Source of the DNA: Halobacteriovoraceae bacterium
Lineage (GTDB): Bacteria; Bdellovibrionota; Bacteriovoracia; Bacteriovoracales; Bacteriovoracaceae
DNA length: 64,000 bases
Assembly: GCA_002707495.1 (NCBI GenBank)
Contig: PAMZ01000002.1
Coordinates: 62,001-126,000, forward strand
Reading direction: 5' to 3'
The position numbers and the translations under genes were made by a program. Positions 36,029 to 44,912 of this stretch are shown here, one piece after another (the stretch's first letter is position 1; every line of letters starts with the position of its first letter). Under the pieces are notes generated by a model. It had not been told where the DNA came from, did no database searches, and saw nothing but the letters and a program-made list of their open reading frames with translations.

Positions 36029-37441
36029 ATGGAATTGAAAAATAGAATCACTCAAGTTTTTAACTCGCAAAAAGAGCGTAAGTATTTTCAAAAAAATACT
36101 ACTGCACAATATAGAATTAAAAAGCTTAAGGCCGTAAAGAAATATATCCTGGATCATCAAACAGAAATTGAGAGTGCGCTAAAAGAAGATTTTTCTAAAG
36201 CTCCTGCCGAGACATTGTTAACTGAAGTGATGCCAGTTATCGCCATGATAAATTTAACCGTAAAAAAATTGAAAAGATGGATGAAACCAAAAAGGATTTC
36301 TAGCTCTCTTTTGTTTTTCGGTACAAGCTCCTCAATAAGCTATGAAGCTAAAGGGCAGGTGCTAATAATCTCTCCATGGAACTATCCTTTTCAGCTAAAT
36401 CTATATCCTATATTGACGGCTTTTAGTGCGGGTAATACGGTGATGATCAAGCCATCCGAGTACACTCCACAGACAAATAAGATTATTGGAAAGTTAATTA
36501 GTGAAGTTTTTGATGAAAACGAAATATGTCTATTTGAAGGAGAAGTAGAGGTTACCAATATATTAATGGAGCAAGCTTTTGATCATGTGTTTTTTACCGG
36601 CAGCACTTCTGTGGGGAAAATCATTATGGAGAAAGCCTCAAAGCATCTTACTAGTGTTTCTTTGGAGTTGGGAGGGAAGTCACCGGCCATTATTGCAGAT
36701 GATTTTAGCTTACGAACCGCTGCTGAACGTGTTGTATGGGGGAAATTCGTCAATGCCGGTCAAACCTGTGTCGCGCCTGACTATATTCTCATTCATAAAG
36801 ATCGTTCAGCTGAATTTGTAACAGCGGTAAAAGAACAAATCGAAAATCGCTATGGCAATCAGTTCACTCAGAATGAAGATTTCTGCCAGATTATTACTCA
36901 AAGACACGCTCAAAGACTCAAAGACTTGGTTCAAGATGCAAAATCAAAAGGTGCTAAAGTCCTATTTGGTGGGCATCTTTTTGAAAATAGAAAATTTGAG
37001 CCAACGATTTTAATTGATGTAAACGAATCGATGCAAGTTATGCAAGAAGAGATATTTGGTCCCATACTTCCTATTGTGACAGTAGACTCTAAAGCCGATA
37101 TGGTAAAGTTTATTCAAAGATTAGATAATCCTCTAGCCATGTACCTTTTTAGTGAAGACAAGGAGGTGATCGAGTTTTTTCGCCAAAACACTCAATCTGG
37201 AGGATTAGGTATTAATGAAACTCTTTTGCACGTGGCTCACTCGAGGCTTCCTTTCGGAGGCGCAGGCAAAAGTGGTCATGGGCGCTATCATGGTCATGAA
37301 GGTTTTATAGAATTCTCTAATCAAAGGGCAGTTCTAAAAAGAAAATTTGATGGGAAAATGAGTTATTTCTATCCGCCTTATACTGAAAAATTGAAAGCTC
37401 TTATCGATATGACTTTGAGAAAATTGAATTATTTCTTTTGA
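36029..37441 (+). CDS. NAD(P)-dependent aldehyde dehydrogenase, class 3 type
   Basis: A complete aldehyde dehydrogenase of 470 residues. The motifs are present: PWNYPFQLNLYPI, SAGNTVMIKPSE, VSLELGGKSPAII with the general-base Glu, and NAGQTCVAPDY with the nucleophile Cys. FGGAGKSGHGRYHG and FSNQRAVLKR close the fold. The C-terminus ends in an aromatic, hydrophobic tail (RKLNYFF), as in membrane-associated fatty-aldehyde forms. ATG 36029 is chosen because AGGAG lies 6 nt upstream; GTG 36002 is in frame but has no such site. Its 3' end overlaps pyrD tail-to-tail by 13 bp. Fatty aldehydes are a likely substrate class, by inference. Confidence 0.92.
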   Translation: MELKNRITQVFNSQKERKYFQKNTTAQYRIKKLKAVKKYILDHQTEIESALKEDFSKAPAETLLTEVMPVIAMINLTVKKLKRWMKPKRISSSLLFFGTSSSISYEAKGQVLIISPWNYPFQLNLYPILTAFSAGNTVMIKPSEYTPQTNKIIGKLISEVFDENEICLFEGEVEVTNILMEQAFDHVFFTGSTSVGKIIMEKASKHLTSVSLELGGKSPAIIADDFSLRTAAERVVWGKFVNAGQTCVAPDYILIHKDRSAEFVTAVKEQIENRYGNQFTQNEDFCQIITQRHAQRLKDLVQDAKSKGAKVLFGGHLFENRKFEPTILIDVNESMQVMQEEIFGPILPIVTVDSKADMVKFIQRLDNPLAMYLFSEDKEVIEFFRQNTQSGGLGINETLLHVAHSRLPFGGAGKSGHGRYHGHEGFIEFSNQRAVLKRKFDGKMSYFYPPYTEKLKALIDMTLRKLNYFF

Positions 37442-38472
37442 TAATAAGTGACGAGTTCTTGCAGGTTTTGCATTCCATTTTCTTTAAGATCTCTATCCAT
37501 TTCTTTGGCAATATTCTTTAAAAGCTGAGGCCCTTGATAGATAAATGCAGTATAAACCTGAACGAAACCTCCACCCTGCTTCCAAAAGTCTTTTATCTCA
37601 GCATAGGAGTCAATACCACCCACGCCAATAATATGCTGAGTTGGATCTTCGCGTAAGCACTCACAGACTAGAGAGCGAGTTTGACTTGCCATTGGTTTAA
37701 TAAACTTTCCGGAAAGCCCCCCTTTGCCATAATTATGTTGAATAGTGGTATTCGTCGCTACAATCCCGGAATACTTAAGCTCTTTGGAAAGCTCGCAAAC
37801 AAGCCTGATGTCAGCAGGATCCATGTCTGGGGAAATTTTAATAAAGCAAGGCTTTGAGAATTCTTTTCGCTGAATATTTATGGCTTCAAGAATAGGGAGT
37901 AGTTTAGACTTGTCCTGAAATTGTCTCAGGCCCGGGGTATTGGGTGATGAGACATTAACAACTAAATAATTTGCGAAGGGAGCCATCTTCTCATAAAGAA
38001 AAGCATACTCTTCAGCAGTCTTTTCCTCAGAGGTATCTTTATTTTTCCCAATATTTATTCCTAGACAGAAGTTATTAAGGTCAGACTTGTGTAAATTTTG
38101 CGTCATTTCTTGATAACCGCTATTGGGAAAACCCATGGCATTTTGTAAACTATCTTCAGCGGTATGCCGCCAAATGCGAGGAGTAGGGTTTCCGGCTTGA
38201 GGTTTTTTCGTGACAGTTCCAACCTCGACACTTCCAAAGCCCAAGCTTTTAAAAAAGCCAATCGCCTTAGCATTTTTGTCAAAGCCTGCCGCTAGACCTA
38301 CGGGGAAATTCCAAGTCAACTCACCTTGCTTTAGTTGATAGTGGGAGGCTGATTTAAGAGGAGAAAAAAGTCCGGTTAAATTCGTCAGGTAAGAAGAGGA
38401 ATTAATGATCAGGTTGTGGGCAACTTCAGGGTCCACCTTAAAGGCAAGCTGTTTAAAAACCGAGTAGAACAT
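37429..38472 (-). CDS. pyrD: Dihydroorotate dehydrogenase (quinone), class 2
   Basis: This enzyme oxidises dihydroorotate to orotate in pyrimidine synthesis and passes electrons to quinone at the inner membrane. Class 2 is shown by the N-terminal membrane-binding helices (MFYSVFKQLAFKVDPEVAHN), VGLAAGFDKNAKAI, NVSSPNTPGLR with the catalytic Ser loop, and VGGIDSYAEIKDFWKQGGGFVQVYT in two pieces of the FMN site. The length is 347 residues. The start is ATG 38472, preceded by AAGG about 7 nt upstream; a longer frame to 38538 would run through the divergent gene's leader. Confidence 0.95.
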   Translation of the reverse strand: MFYSVFKQLAFKVDPEVAHNLIINSSSYLTNLTGLFSPLKSASHYQLKQGELTWNFPVGLAAGFDKNAKAIGFFKSLGFGSVEVGTVTKKPQAGNPTPRIWRHTAEDSLQNAMGFPNSGYQEMTQNLHKSDLNNFCLGINIGKNKDTSEEKTAEEYAFLYEKMAPFANYLVVNVSSPNTPGLRQFQDKSKLLPILEAINIQRKEFSKPCFIKISPDMDPADIRLVCELSKELKYSGIVATNTTIQHNYGKGGLSGKFIKPMASQTRSLVCECLREDPTQHIIGVGGIDSYAEIKDFWKQGGGFVQVYTAFIYQGPQLLKNIAKEMDRDLKENGMQNLQELVTYYQKK

Positions 38473-38526
38473 ATAAACCTTATATAATGGCCAGCTATGA
38501 GATTCAATATTAAAATGAACCCTGTG

Positions 38527-38982
38527 ATGATGAACCATATAACGAAAAACTTTATTTTCGGTATTCTACTTTTGATAGCTTCAATAATTGGCTCTTCATC
38601 TGACTTAATGGCACAAGATGAGAAACGTTCCTCCAATGATGACTTACGCTCTCGTCAGGTTATTTTTTCTGTCTCGGATAAGAGAGAAAAACTCTCATTG
38701 GAATCCAGCGGTTCTGGTGAGTTCAGTCTTTCTAAGTATAAAGGAGAAGATCTCGTTAAAGTTTGGAAGGTTGATCGTTCGGTCGCTCAAACAATGGATG
38801 ATAATTTTGCGGATAAATTTATCCGTCTTAAATACGAAATGAAAGCTTTTGAGAAGAAAGCATGCTCTTCAATTTTTGATCTTGAGATGAGGGGAGAAGT
38901 GCAAAAAATTTGCAAAGGCGAGAAAGAGAAAAAAGATATCATTGAAAAACTTATTGGTGAGATAAAAAAGAAGTTTTCATAA
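38527..38982 (+). CDS. Small secreted protein upstream of the Prc-type protease
   Basis: I do not recognise this protein of about 151 residues. A signal peptide is clear (FIFGILLLIASIIGSSS, cut near LMAQ), followed by an acidic/basic mixed domain. That domain has two cysteines, KKACSSIFDL and VQKICKGEK, that could pair in the periplasm, and a Lys-rich helical end. Starts at 38497, 38515, 38527 and 38530 are all in frame with no clear ribosome site; 38527 leaves more room for divergent promoters with pyrD. The protease gene begins 19 bp after the stop, so the two are very likely cotranscribed. An accessory or adaptor role for the protease is a guess. Confidence 0.7.
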   Translation: MMNHITKNFIFGILLLIASIIGSSSDLMAQDEKRSSNDDLRSRQVIFSVSDKREKLSLESSGSGEFSLSKYKGEDLVKVWKVDRSVAQTMDDNFADKFIRLKYEMKAFEKKACSSIFDLEMRGEVQKICKGEKEKKDIIEKLIGEIKKKFS

Positions 38983-39001
38983 GCATAAAGGATCAAAAAA
39001 G

Positions 39002-41185
39002 ATGAAGATGAAATTCAATTTATTATTAGTAGCGCTCCTTGCGATTCCAAGTCTAAGCTGGACAAAAGAAGAGATAGGTCGCAAGTCTGATGAGAAAAAG
39101 CCAGGTGTCATAGGTGCACTTTTTACTCCTGATCCGGATCAAATCTTAGGCGAAATTTTAAAAGGCGTTCTACAAAGGTATCATCTTTCTCAAAAAGAAG
39201 TGAATGATGATCTTTCAGAAAAAGCCTATCAGGTATATTTAGAGCAAATCGACTACGGAAAACAATTTTTAACTCAAAAAGATTTAAATAAGCTTAAAAA
39301 ACAAAAATATGAGTTTGATGATCAATTGATCAGCGGTGATCTTTCCATCGTAAAAACGACGTCCAAAATTTTTGATGAAAGAATTCCTATGGTTCAAAAG
39401 CACGTTGAAGCGCTCTTGAAAAAAGACTTTGATTACAATACGAGCGAGTCCTATCAGTCAGATCCTGAAAAGAGAGACTGGGTGAAAAATGAGAGCGAAC
39501 TTAAAGAACGTTGGCGTAAGCTGATCAAACTAGAAGTTTTAGTTGAGTATTTTGAACTCAAAGATGAACAAGATGGTGTGAAAAAGCTTGGCGACAAAGA
39601 CGATAAGAAAAAGAAGAAGAAAAAGAAGGCAGAAAAGAAACTTTCTAAAAAAGAAATGTTTTCTGAGGCTAAAAAGAAAGTTCAAAAAAGATACGCTAGA
39701 GTTTTTAAAAGACTACTAGAACAAAAAAGATCTGATCGATTAGATAAATTTTATAATGCTATTACCCTCGTTTATGATCCGCACACAAAATACTTCCCAC
39801 CAGAAGAGAAAGAAGACTTTGATATTGATATGTCTGGAAAGCTGGAAGGAATTGGAGCGCTTCTAAGAGAAGAGGGCTCCTATATCAAAGTTGAAAGAAT
39901 TATTCCGGGAAGTGCATCTTGGAAAGGAAAAGAGTTAAAAGCTGAAGACACAATCTTGGCGGTAGGGCAAGAGGATAGCGACTTTGTTGATATCGTGGAT
40001 ATGAGTATTCGAGATGCGGTGAAATTGATTCGTGGTAAAAAGGGTACAACTGTCAATCTAAAGGTGAAAAGACCAGATGGTACTCAAAAAGTGATTGCCA
40101 TTATTAGAGACGAAGTTGTGCTCGAAGAAGCCTATGTTAAAGCTACAATTATAGAACACAAAGAACTTGGTAAAAAAGTGGGTTATATTCATGTGCCTAA
40201 ATTTTACAGAGATTTCTCCAATCCAAATGGACCTAATAGTTCTGATGATGTGAAAAAAGCCTTGGTCAGTTTACAAAAGAAAAATGTTGATGGGGTTATT
40301 CTAAACTTGAGAAATAATGGAGGGGGAGCTCTGCAAGATGCGACTCTAATGGGCGGACTTTTTGTAGACTCAGGACCGATCGTTCAAGTTAAAAACCAAG
40401 GCGAGGCGGATGTGAAACGTGATATCGATGGAAAGACTTATTGGGATAAGCCTGTGATCGTTCTAGTTAATAGATTTAGTGCTTCTGCTTCAGAAATCGT
40501 TGCAGGAGCTCTAAAAGACTATAATCGTGCTCTCATTGTTGGTGACTCAGAGCAGACTCACGGAAAGGGAACGGTTCAAGCGATTCTAGATCTTAAAAAT
40601 TTTATTACGCCTTTTGCCGGGAGTATTAGAGACAAAGTTGGTGCGATCAAAATAACCACAGATATGTTCTATCGAGTTAATGGGATGTCGACACAGTTCA
40701 GAGGAGTAAGGCCACATATAGCTCTACCTGATCAATATGGTTACTTAGATACCGGAGAAAAATCTTTGGATTATGCAATTCCTTACGACGAAATACCAGC
40801 TTCAAAATATAAGGCATTAGACGCAAGCTTTAACGTAGACAAATTAAAAAGAAAGAGTGAGCAAAGAGTTAAAAAATCTGAGAAGTTCAAAAAAATCGTA
40901 GAAAGTGTGCAGTGGTCTAAGGAGCGAAGAGAGAATACTGAGCGCTCCTTACTCTATACTAAAATGGAAGAGTACAGAAAAGAGACCAGAGAATTTGGCG
41001 AGAAACATGAGACAGATCAGGTGGATGAGAATATTAAAGTCACTTCCATCGATAAGCTATCTACTGACGTTGAAAAAGCTAGTTTTGATGATTTCAAGAA
41101 AGAGCTTCAAAAAGATCCTGTTATCGAAGAGGCACTTCACATCTTCAGTGATATGCTATCTGACGGTGAAGTTGCCTCAAAGTAA
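39002..41185 (+). CDS. prc: Tail-specific (C-terminal processing) periplasmic protease, S41 family
   Basis: Prc/CtpA enzymes cleave periplasmic proteins from the C-terminus. The 727-residue protein has a signal peptide (LLLVALLAIPSLSWT) and a long helical N-domain with a Lys-rich insert at about 200-215 (DDKKKKKKKKAEKK). A PDZ domain follows (KLEGIGALLREEGSYIKV, then PGSASWKGKELKAED). In the S41 core, Ser495 in FSASASEI and Lys522 in HGKGTVQ form the dyad, by alignment with E. coli Prc. A C-terminal Prc-type helical extension is also present. AAGGA precedes the ATG. Confidence 0.93.
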   Translation: MKMKFNLLLVALLAIPSLSWTKEEIGRKSDEKKPGVIGALFTPDPDQILGEILKGVLQRYHLSQKEVNDDLSEKAYQVYLEQIDYGKQFLTQKDLNKLKKQKYEFDDQLISGDLSIVKTTSKIFDERIPMVQKHVEALLKKDFDYNTSESYQSDPEKRDWVKNESELKERWRKLIKLEVLVEYFELKDEQDGVKKLGDKDDKKKKKKKKAEKKLSKKEMFSEAKKKVQKRYARVFKRLLEQKRSDRLDKFYNAITLVYDPHTKYFPPEEKEDFDIDMSGKLEGIGALLREEGSYIKVERIIPGSASWKGKELKAEDTILAVGQEDSDFVDIVDMSIRDAVKLIRGKKGTTVNLKVKRPDGTQKVIAIIRDEVVLEEAYVKATIIEHKELGKKVGYIHVPKFYRDFSNPNGPNSSDDVKKALVSLQKKNVDGVILNLRNNGGGALQDATLMGGLFVDSGPIVQVKNQGEADVKRDIDGKTYWDKPVIVLVNRFSASASEIVAGALKDYNRALIVGDSEQTHGKGTVQAILDLKNFITPFAGSIRDKVGAIKITTDMFYRVNGMSTQFRGVRPHIALPDQYGYLDTGEKSLDYAIPYDEIPASKYKALDASFNVDKLKRKSEQRVKKSEKFKKIVESVQWSKERRENTERSLLYTKMEEYRKETREFGEKHETDQVDENIKVTSIDKLSTDVEKASFDDFKKELQKDPVIEEALHIFSDMLSDGEVASK

Positions 41186-41198
41186 GCTATACTTTTGA

Positions 41199-41239
41199 AT
41201 GAGACCCTGCTAGAATTTTGCTTCTAGGAGAGGTCTCAT
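41199..41239 (+). promoter_or_regulatory. Two-stage hairpin covering the ribosome site and start codon of the methyltransferase gene
   Basis: ATGAGACC (41199-41206) pairs with GGTCTCAT (41232-41239), the last two bases being the A and U of the start codon. Inside it, CTAGAA (41210-41215) pairs with TTCTAG (41222-41227) around a 6-nt loop. The Shine-Dalgarno AGGAG (41226-41230) lies in the 3' arm and internal loop. No T-run follows, so a terminator is unlikely; control of translation is the natural reading. This is seen in the sequence but untested. Confidence 0.6.
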
Positions 41240-42086
41240 GCTTATGAAAACAGATAAAAAGAATAAAGATAAAAATAAATCTAAAAAAAAGAAAAAAGCC
41301 CCACCGGTAGACTTTGATAAATATCTCTATTATGAGAAAAGCGTTCAAAATCCTCAAAATGAGTTAGACTTCTTCAATGAAAAATTTAGTGAAATTAAAG
41401 GGAGAAAACCTCTCACTTTAAGAGAAGATTTTTGTGGTACAGGGGCGATTACTTGTGCTTGGGCGGCTCAGGGCTCTGAACATTTTTCCTATGGAGTTGA
41501 TCTCGATCCAGAGCCGGTAGACTATGGAAGAAAGCACCACTTAGCTAAGCTCAAGCCTGAAGATCAAAAAAGAGTCAATTATTTACTGGAAAACGTTTTG
41601 ACGGCTCAAACTCCCAAGGTGGATATCGCATTTGCATTTAATTTTTCTTATTTTATTTTTAAAAAGCGAAGTGAGCTTTTAGATTATTTTAAAAAAGCCA
41701 AAGATGCCCTCAATGATGATGGAGTCTTTTTTATAGATTTATTTGGAGGCCCGGACAGTCAAACTGTTATGGTGGATGAAATTGATCATGGGGACTTTAA
41801 ATACTATTGGGAATGTCAGCAGTTTAATCCTTTAAATAATCACTGCCGCTTTGCGATACATTTTAAGCGCAAAGGTGAAAAGAAAGTTAAAAATGCTTTT
41901 GTCTATGAGTGGCGCATGTGGGTCATGAGTGAATTAAAGGATATTTTAACTGAAGCCGGCTTTTCGCAATGCATCTCCTATTGGGAAGGTGAGGATGAAG
42001 ATGGCGATGGTGATGGAAACTTCTTTGTTACTGAAGATGCTGAAAATTGCGATGCTTGGGTAACTTATATTGCCGCAGTGAAGTAG
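41238..42086 (+). CDS. Class I SAM-dependent methyltransferase
   Basis: After a Lys-rich N-terminal tail of about 20 residues comes a Rossmann methyltransferase. Motif I is LREDFCGTGAITCAW, the acidic ribose-binding strand is GVDLDPEPVDYG, and the later motif is AFAFNFSYFIFK. A central insert contains EWRMWVMSELKDILTEAGF, the usual substrate-side helix. The substrate cannot be told. An acidic loop (GEDEDGDGDGN) precedes the last strand. A second ATG at 41244 has AGAGG 10 nt upstream and may be used as well. It lies 52 bp after prc and 46 bp before the PLP enzyme. Confidence 0.82.
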   Translation: MLMKTDKKNKDKNKSKKKKKAPPVDFDKYLYYEKSVQNPQNELDFFNEKFSEIKGRKPLTLREDFCGTGAITCAWAAQGSEHFSYGVDLDPEPVDYGRKHHLAKLKPEDQKRVNYLLENVLTAQTPKVDIAFAFNFSYFIFKKRSELLDYFKKAKDALNDDGVFFIDLFGGPDSQTVMVDEIDHGDFKYYWECQQFNPLNNHCRFAIHFKRKGEKKVKNAFVYEWRMWVMSELKDILTEAGFSQCISYWEGEDEDGDGDGNFFVTEDAENCDAWVTYIAAVK

Positions 42087-42132
42087 AGAAAAAAAACTTA
42101 TTTTGATCTAAACTTAAATCTAGGAAGGATAA

Positions 42133-43326
42133 ATGGAAGATCTCATATACAAAGATTTCAAAGCTATTTTTAATGGGCATACTCCGCCTTACTCGTTTCT
42201 CTTTTTAGATGAGCTAGATAAAAATATTGATTTATCACTTAAACGAGCTGGTGATAAACAGATCAGAGTGGCAACCAAGTCGGTTAGGTCTAAGGATGTT
42301 CTCAAATATCTTGCTCAAAAACTAGGGAATCGCTTCAATGGGTTTATGTGCTTTCATTTGGATGAAGTCCTATGGCTTAGTGAGCATTTTAAAACCAGCT
42401 TTCTTATGGGCTATCCTCAAAAACCAAATGAGGTTCAGGCGAGAAAACTTGCCCAGAGAGTTCAAGCCGGACATGAAATAATATTTATGGTGGATTCTAC
42501 TGAGCAATTAGAACACTTAAATAGAATCGGCGAAATGTTTTCGGTTAAATTTGAATATTGTTTAGATTTAGATATGTCATTGAAGCTTCCCGGTCTAAAT
42601 TTTGGTGTTTTTAGATCTCCTTTGGACAATCAAAACAAAGTGGATCAATTAGTTAGTAAGTTAAAAGATTATGAGCATGTGAGCTGTGTTGGATTAATGG
42701 GTTATGAAGCGCAAATAGCTGGCGTGAGAGACAAACTATACGATAATTTCCTGCTCGATTTTGTCGTAGGACTTTTGAAGTCTTTTTCTGTAAAAAAAGT
42801 TTACCAATTGAGAGCCTATGCGACTAAGAAAGCTAGTGAGCTCTTTAAGCTTAAATTTGTTAATGGTGGAGGAACAGGCTCCCTTGAAGTTACCGCTAAG
42901 GATCACTCTGTAACTGAGATTACAGTTGGTTCTGGCTATTTTGCTCCAGCCTTATTTGATGGCTATGACAAGAGATTTCATCCGGCACTTGGTTACGCTA
43001 TGGCGGTCCAGAGAAGACCAAGTGAATCCATGTTTACGGTTCATGGAGGTGGTTATGTTGCTTCTGGAGCCGTGGGACGAGACAAAGCTCCCGTAATTAT
43101 TTCTCCCAAAGGAGCTTCACTCATTAAAAACGAAATGGCAGGGGAGGTTCAAACACCCGTGGAGTATAAAGGACTACAAAAAATTGAATTGGGTGATCCT
43201 GTTTTTTTTCGTCACTCCAAGGCTGGTGAGTTATTAGAGCGCTTTAAAGATATTCTTGTGGTGAGAGAGGGAAAAATTCAAGAGACCTGGAAATCTTATC
43301 GAGGAGAAGAAAAATGCTTTCTCTAG
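42133..43326 (+). CDS. PLP-dependent alanine-racemase-fold enzyme (amino acid deaminase/aldolase type)
   Basis: The 397-residue protein has the alanine racemase N-terminal barrel, with the PLP lysine in VATKSVRS near residue 48. The C-terminal domain resembles that of D-serine dehydratase/D-threonine aldolase (VTEITVGSGYFAPALFDGYD, then HGGGYVASGAVGRDKAP). Such enzymes act on hydroxy amino acids. A strong ribosome site AGGAAGGA precedes the ATG. Its end overlaps the ceramidase-like gene by 13 bp, which suggests a shared pathway, perhaps on an amino alcohol or hydroxy amino acid released from a lipid; that is inference. Confidence 0.82.
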   Translation: MEDLIYKDFKAIFNGHTPPYSFLFLDELDKNIDLSLKRAGDKQIRVATKSVRSKDVLKYLAQKLGNRFNGFMCFHLDEVLWLSEHFKTSFLMGYPQKPNEVQARKLAQRVQAGHEIIFMVDSTEQLEHLNRIGEMFSVKFEYCLDLDMSLKLPGLNFGVFRSPLDNQNKVDQLVSKLKDYEHVSCVGLMGYEAQIAGVRDKLYDNFLLDFVVGLLKSFSVKKVYQLRAYATKKASELFKLKFVNGGGTGSLEVTAKDHSVTEITVGSGYFAPALFDGYDKRFHPALGYAMAVQRRPSESMFTVHGGGYVASGAVGRDKAPVIISPKGASLIKNEMAGEVQTPVEYKGLQKIELGDPVFFRHSKAGELLERFKDILVVREGKIQETWKSYRGEEKCFL

Positions 43327-44912
43327 ATAAAGCGACTTGGAAAGCAGGCTGGTCCAAAAAAGAGTTAACTCCTTTTAGAACTCCGTTAGTCATGATGGGA
43401 TGGGGAGATGAGCACAATATCGCGCGCTCTCAATTTACTCCTCTCAATGCCAGAGCGATCCATCTGACTCAGGCTCAAACAGAATTTTACTATCTCTATT
43501 TGGAGATATGCTATATTACTCACTATCTCCATAGATTAATTTGTGAAAAGGCTATAGATCAAGGGCTTATTAAAGATTCATCTCAAATCCAGATGTCAGC
43601 AAGCCATACGCATTCGGGACCGGGGGGAATCAATGAGCATCTTTATTATGAAGTCCCAACTCCTGGCTTACAAAAAGACGTTATTGAAAGAATTGTAGAG
43701 GTTAGCCTAGAAGTTTTAAAAGCTTCTAAAGAAAACTCAGAGAAAGCAAGAATCTATTACGCTGAAAGAGACTTCCCTGAAGAGACACCGGTTGCATTTA
43801 ATCGCAGTATGAGCTCTTATCTGAGAAATCAAGAAATCGATAATCCCAAAACAGCTAATCCCAAAAATGCAATCGATAGAACAATGTCGCAGTGGAATAT
43901 TATCCGAGAGAATGATCATGCTATTATCAATTGGTTTGGAGTCCATGGGACTTGTCTTTCAAAAAATCGAAATGAATATCATTTCGATAATAAGGGTTAT
44001 GCCTGCCAATACATGGAAGAGTATCTAGGTGAGGGCTCTATGGCTATTTTTGCTCAGGCAAGTGCAGGAGATGTGACTCCACATAATGTTTTTGATGCTA
44101 CTATGAGTGAATCTAGGGGAGATCTTATCCTCGAAGATAAGTATGCCCAAAAAAATGGGAAGCTTCAGCAGGAGCTTGCTGTGGAAATTTTTAAAGACAG
44201 GTCAATTGAACTTAATGGACCGATGTATTTTACTAAGCACAAGGCTGACTTTTCAAAACTAGAAGTTGGGGGATTATATACAGTAGGTGCCAGCTTTGGA
44301 GTGGCCATGATTCAAGGGACAAAAGAGGGCCCTGGAATTCCAACTGCCTTGGCGATTGTTTTAAAGGCTGTAGTTCGTTTTTCTAAGATGATTCGAATGA
44401 TTTTTAGTTCAAGTGAGCAGAAAAAGCAGCTTGAACGTTACTACGCAGCTCAAGGCAATAAGGATGTCTTTATTAATGCTGATGCCAAAGAGCTTCTCGG
44501 ATTTAAAATTCGCAAAAAAGTTAGGCTCATCTCTCTAGTAGATCCTGTTATAAAAAAAATGAACCAACTTCTGGCCACTGCTGAATACGGTGAAAAGTCT
44601 ACTTGGCTAGATCAGCAGTCGTATTACTCCCTGATGGTTTGGGGGTCACATGCAATAGTAGCATTGCCTTTTGAAGTGAGTTCAATGGCCAGTAGGAGAT
44701 TAAAGTCCGTCGTAAAAAAACTCCATCCAGAGGTTAAGTCGGTCACGATTAATGGCTATTGTTATTCTTATATGGGGTATTTATTAACTCCAGAAGAATA
44801 CGAAAATCAGCTCTACGAAGGTGGACATAGCGTATTTGGTAAGTGGCTACTGCCTAATATAGCTCATCTTTTGGAAAAGCAATCGGAAGTCTTATATCGC
44901 GATCGTTTGTAA
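43314..44912 (+). CDS. Neutral ceramidase-like hydrolase with Thr at the nucleophile position
   Basis: The sequence follows neutral/alkaline ceramidase: LVMMGWGDEHN, the zinc ligands SHTHSGPGG (His98, His100) and NWFGVHGT (His211), then FEVSSMASRRL and YMGYLLTPEEYENQLYEGG. The hexapeptide that carries the catalytic Ser in known enzymes (GDVSPN) reads GDVTPH at 251-256. The C-terminal Ig-like domain of the Pseudomonas enzyme is missing (532 residues against about 650), and there is no signal peptide, so the protein should be cytoplasmic. The true substrate may be another N-acyl compound. GAGGAG precedes the ATG. Confidence 0.85.
   Translation: MLSLDKATWKAGWSKKELTPFRTPLVMMGWGDEHNIARSQFTPLNARAIHLTQAQTEFYYLYLEICYITHYLHRLICEKAIDQGLIKDSSQIQMSASHTHSGPGGINEHLYYEVPTPGLQKDVIERIVEVSLEVLKASKENSEKARIYYAERDFPEETPVAFNRSMSSYLRNQEIDNPKTANPKNAIDRTMSQWNIIRENDHAIINWFGVHGTCLSKNRNEYHFDNKGYACQYMEEYLGEGSMAIFAQASAGDVTPHNVFDATMSESRGDLILEDKYAQKNGKLQQELAVEIFKDRSIELNGPMYFTKHKADFSKLEVGGLYTVGASFGVAMIQGTKEGPGIPTALAIVLKAVVRFSKMIRMIFSSSEQKKQLERYYAAQGNKDVFINADAKELLGFKIRKKVRLISLVDPVIKKMNQLLATAEYGEKSTWLDQQSYYSLMVWGSHAIVALPFEVSSMASRRLKSVVKKLHPEVKSVTINGYCYSYMGYLLTPEEYENQLYEGGHSVFGKWLLPNIAHLLEKQSEVLYRDRL

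Noticed and set aside
39600-39640. Poly-lysine run in prc as a frameshift
   Set aside because: The frame is open on both sides and both flanking domains are in the same frame, so it is a real insert.
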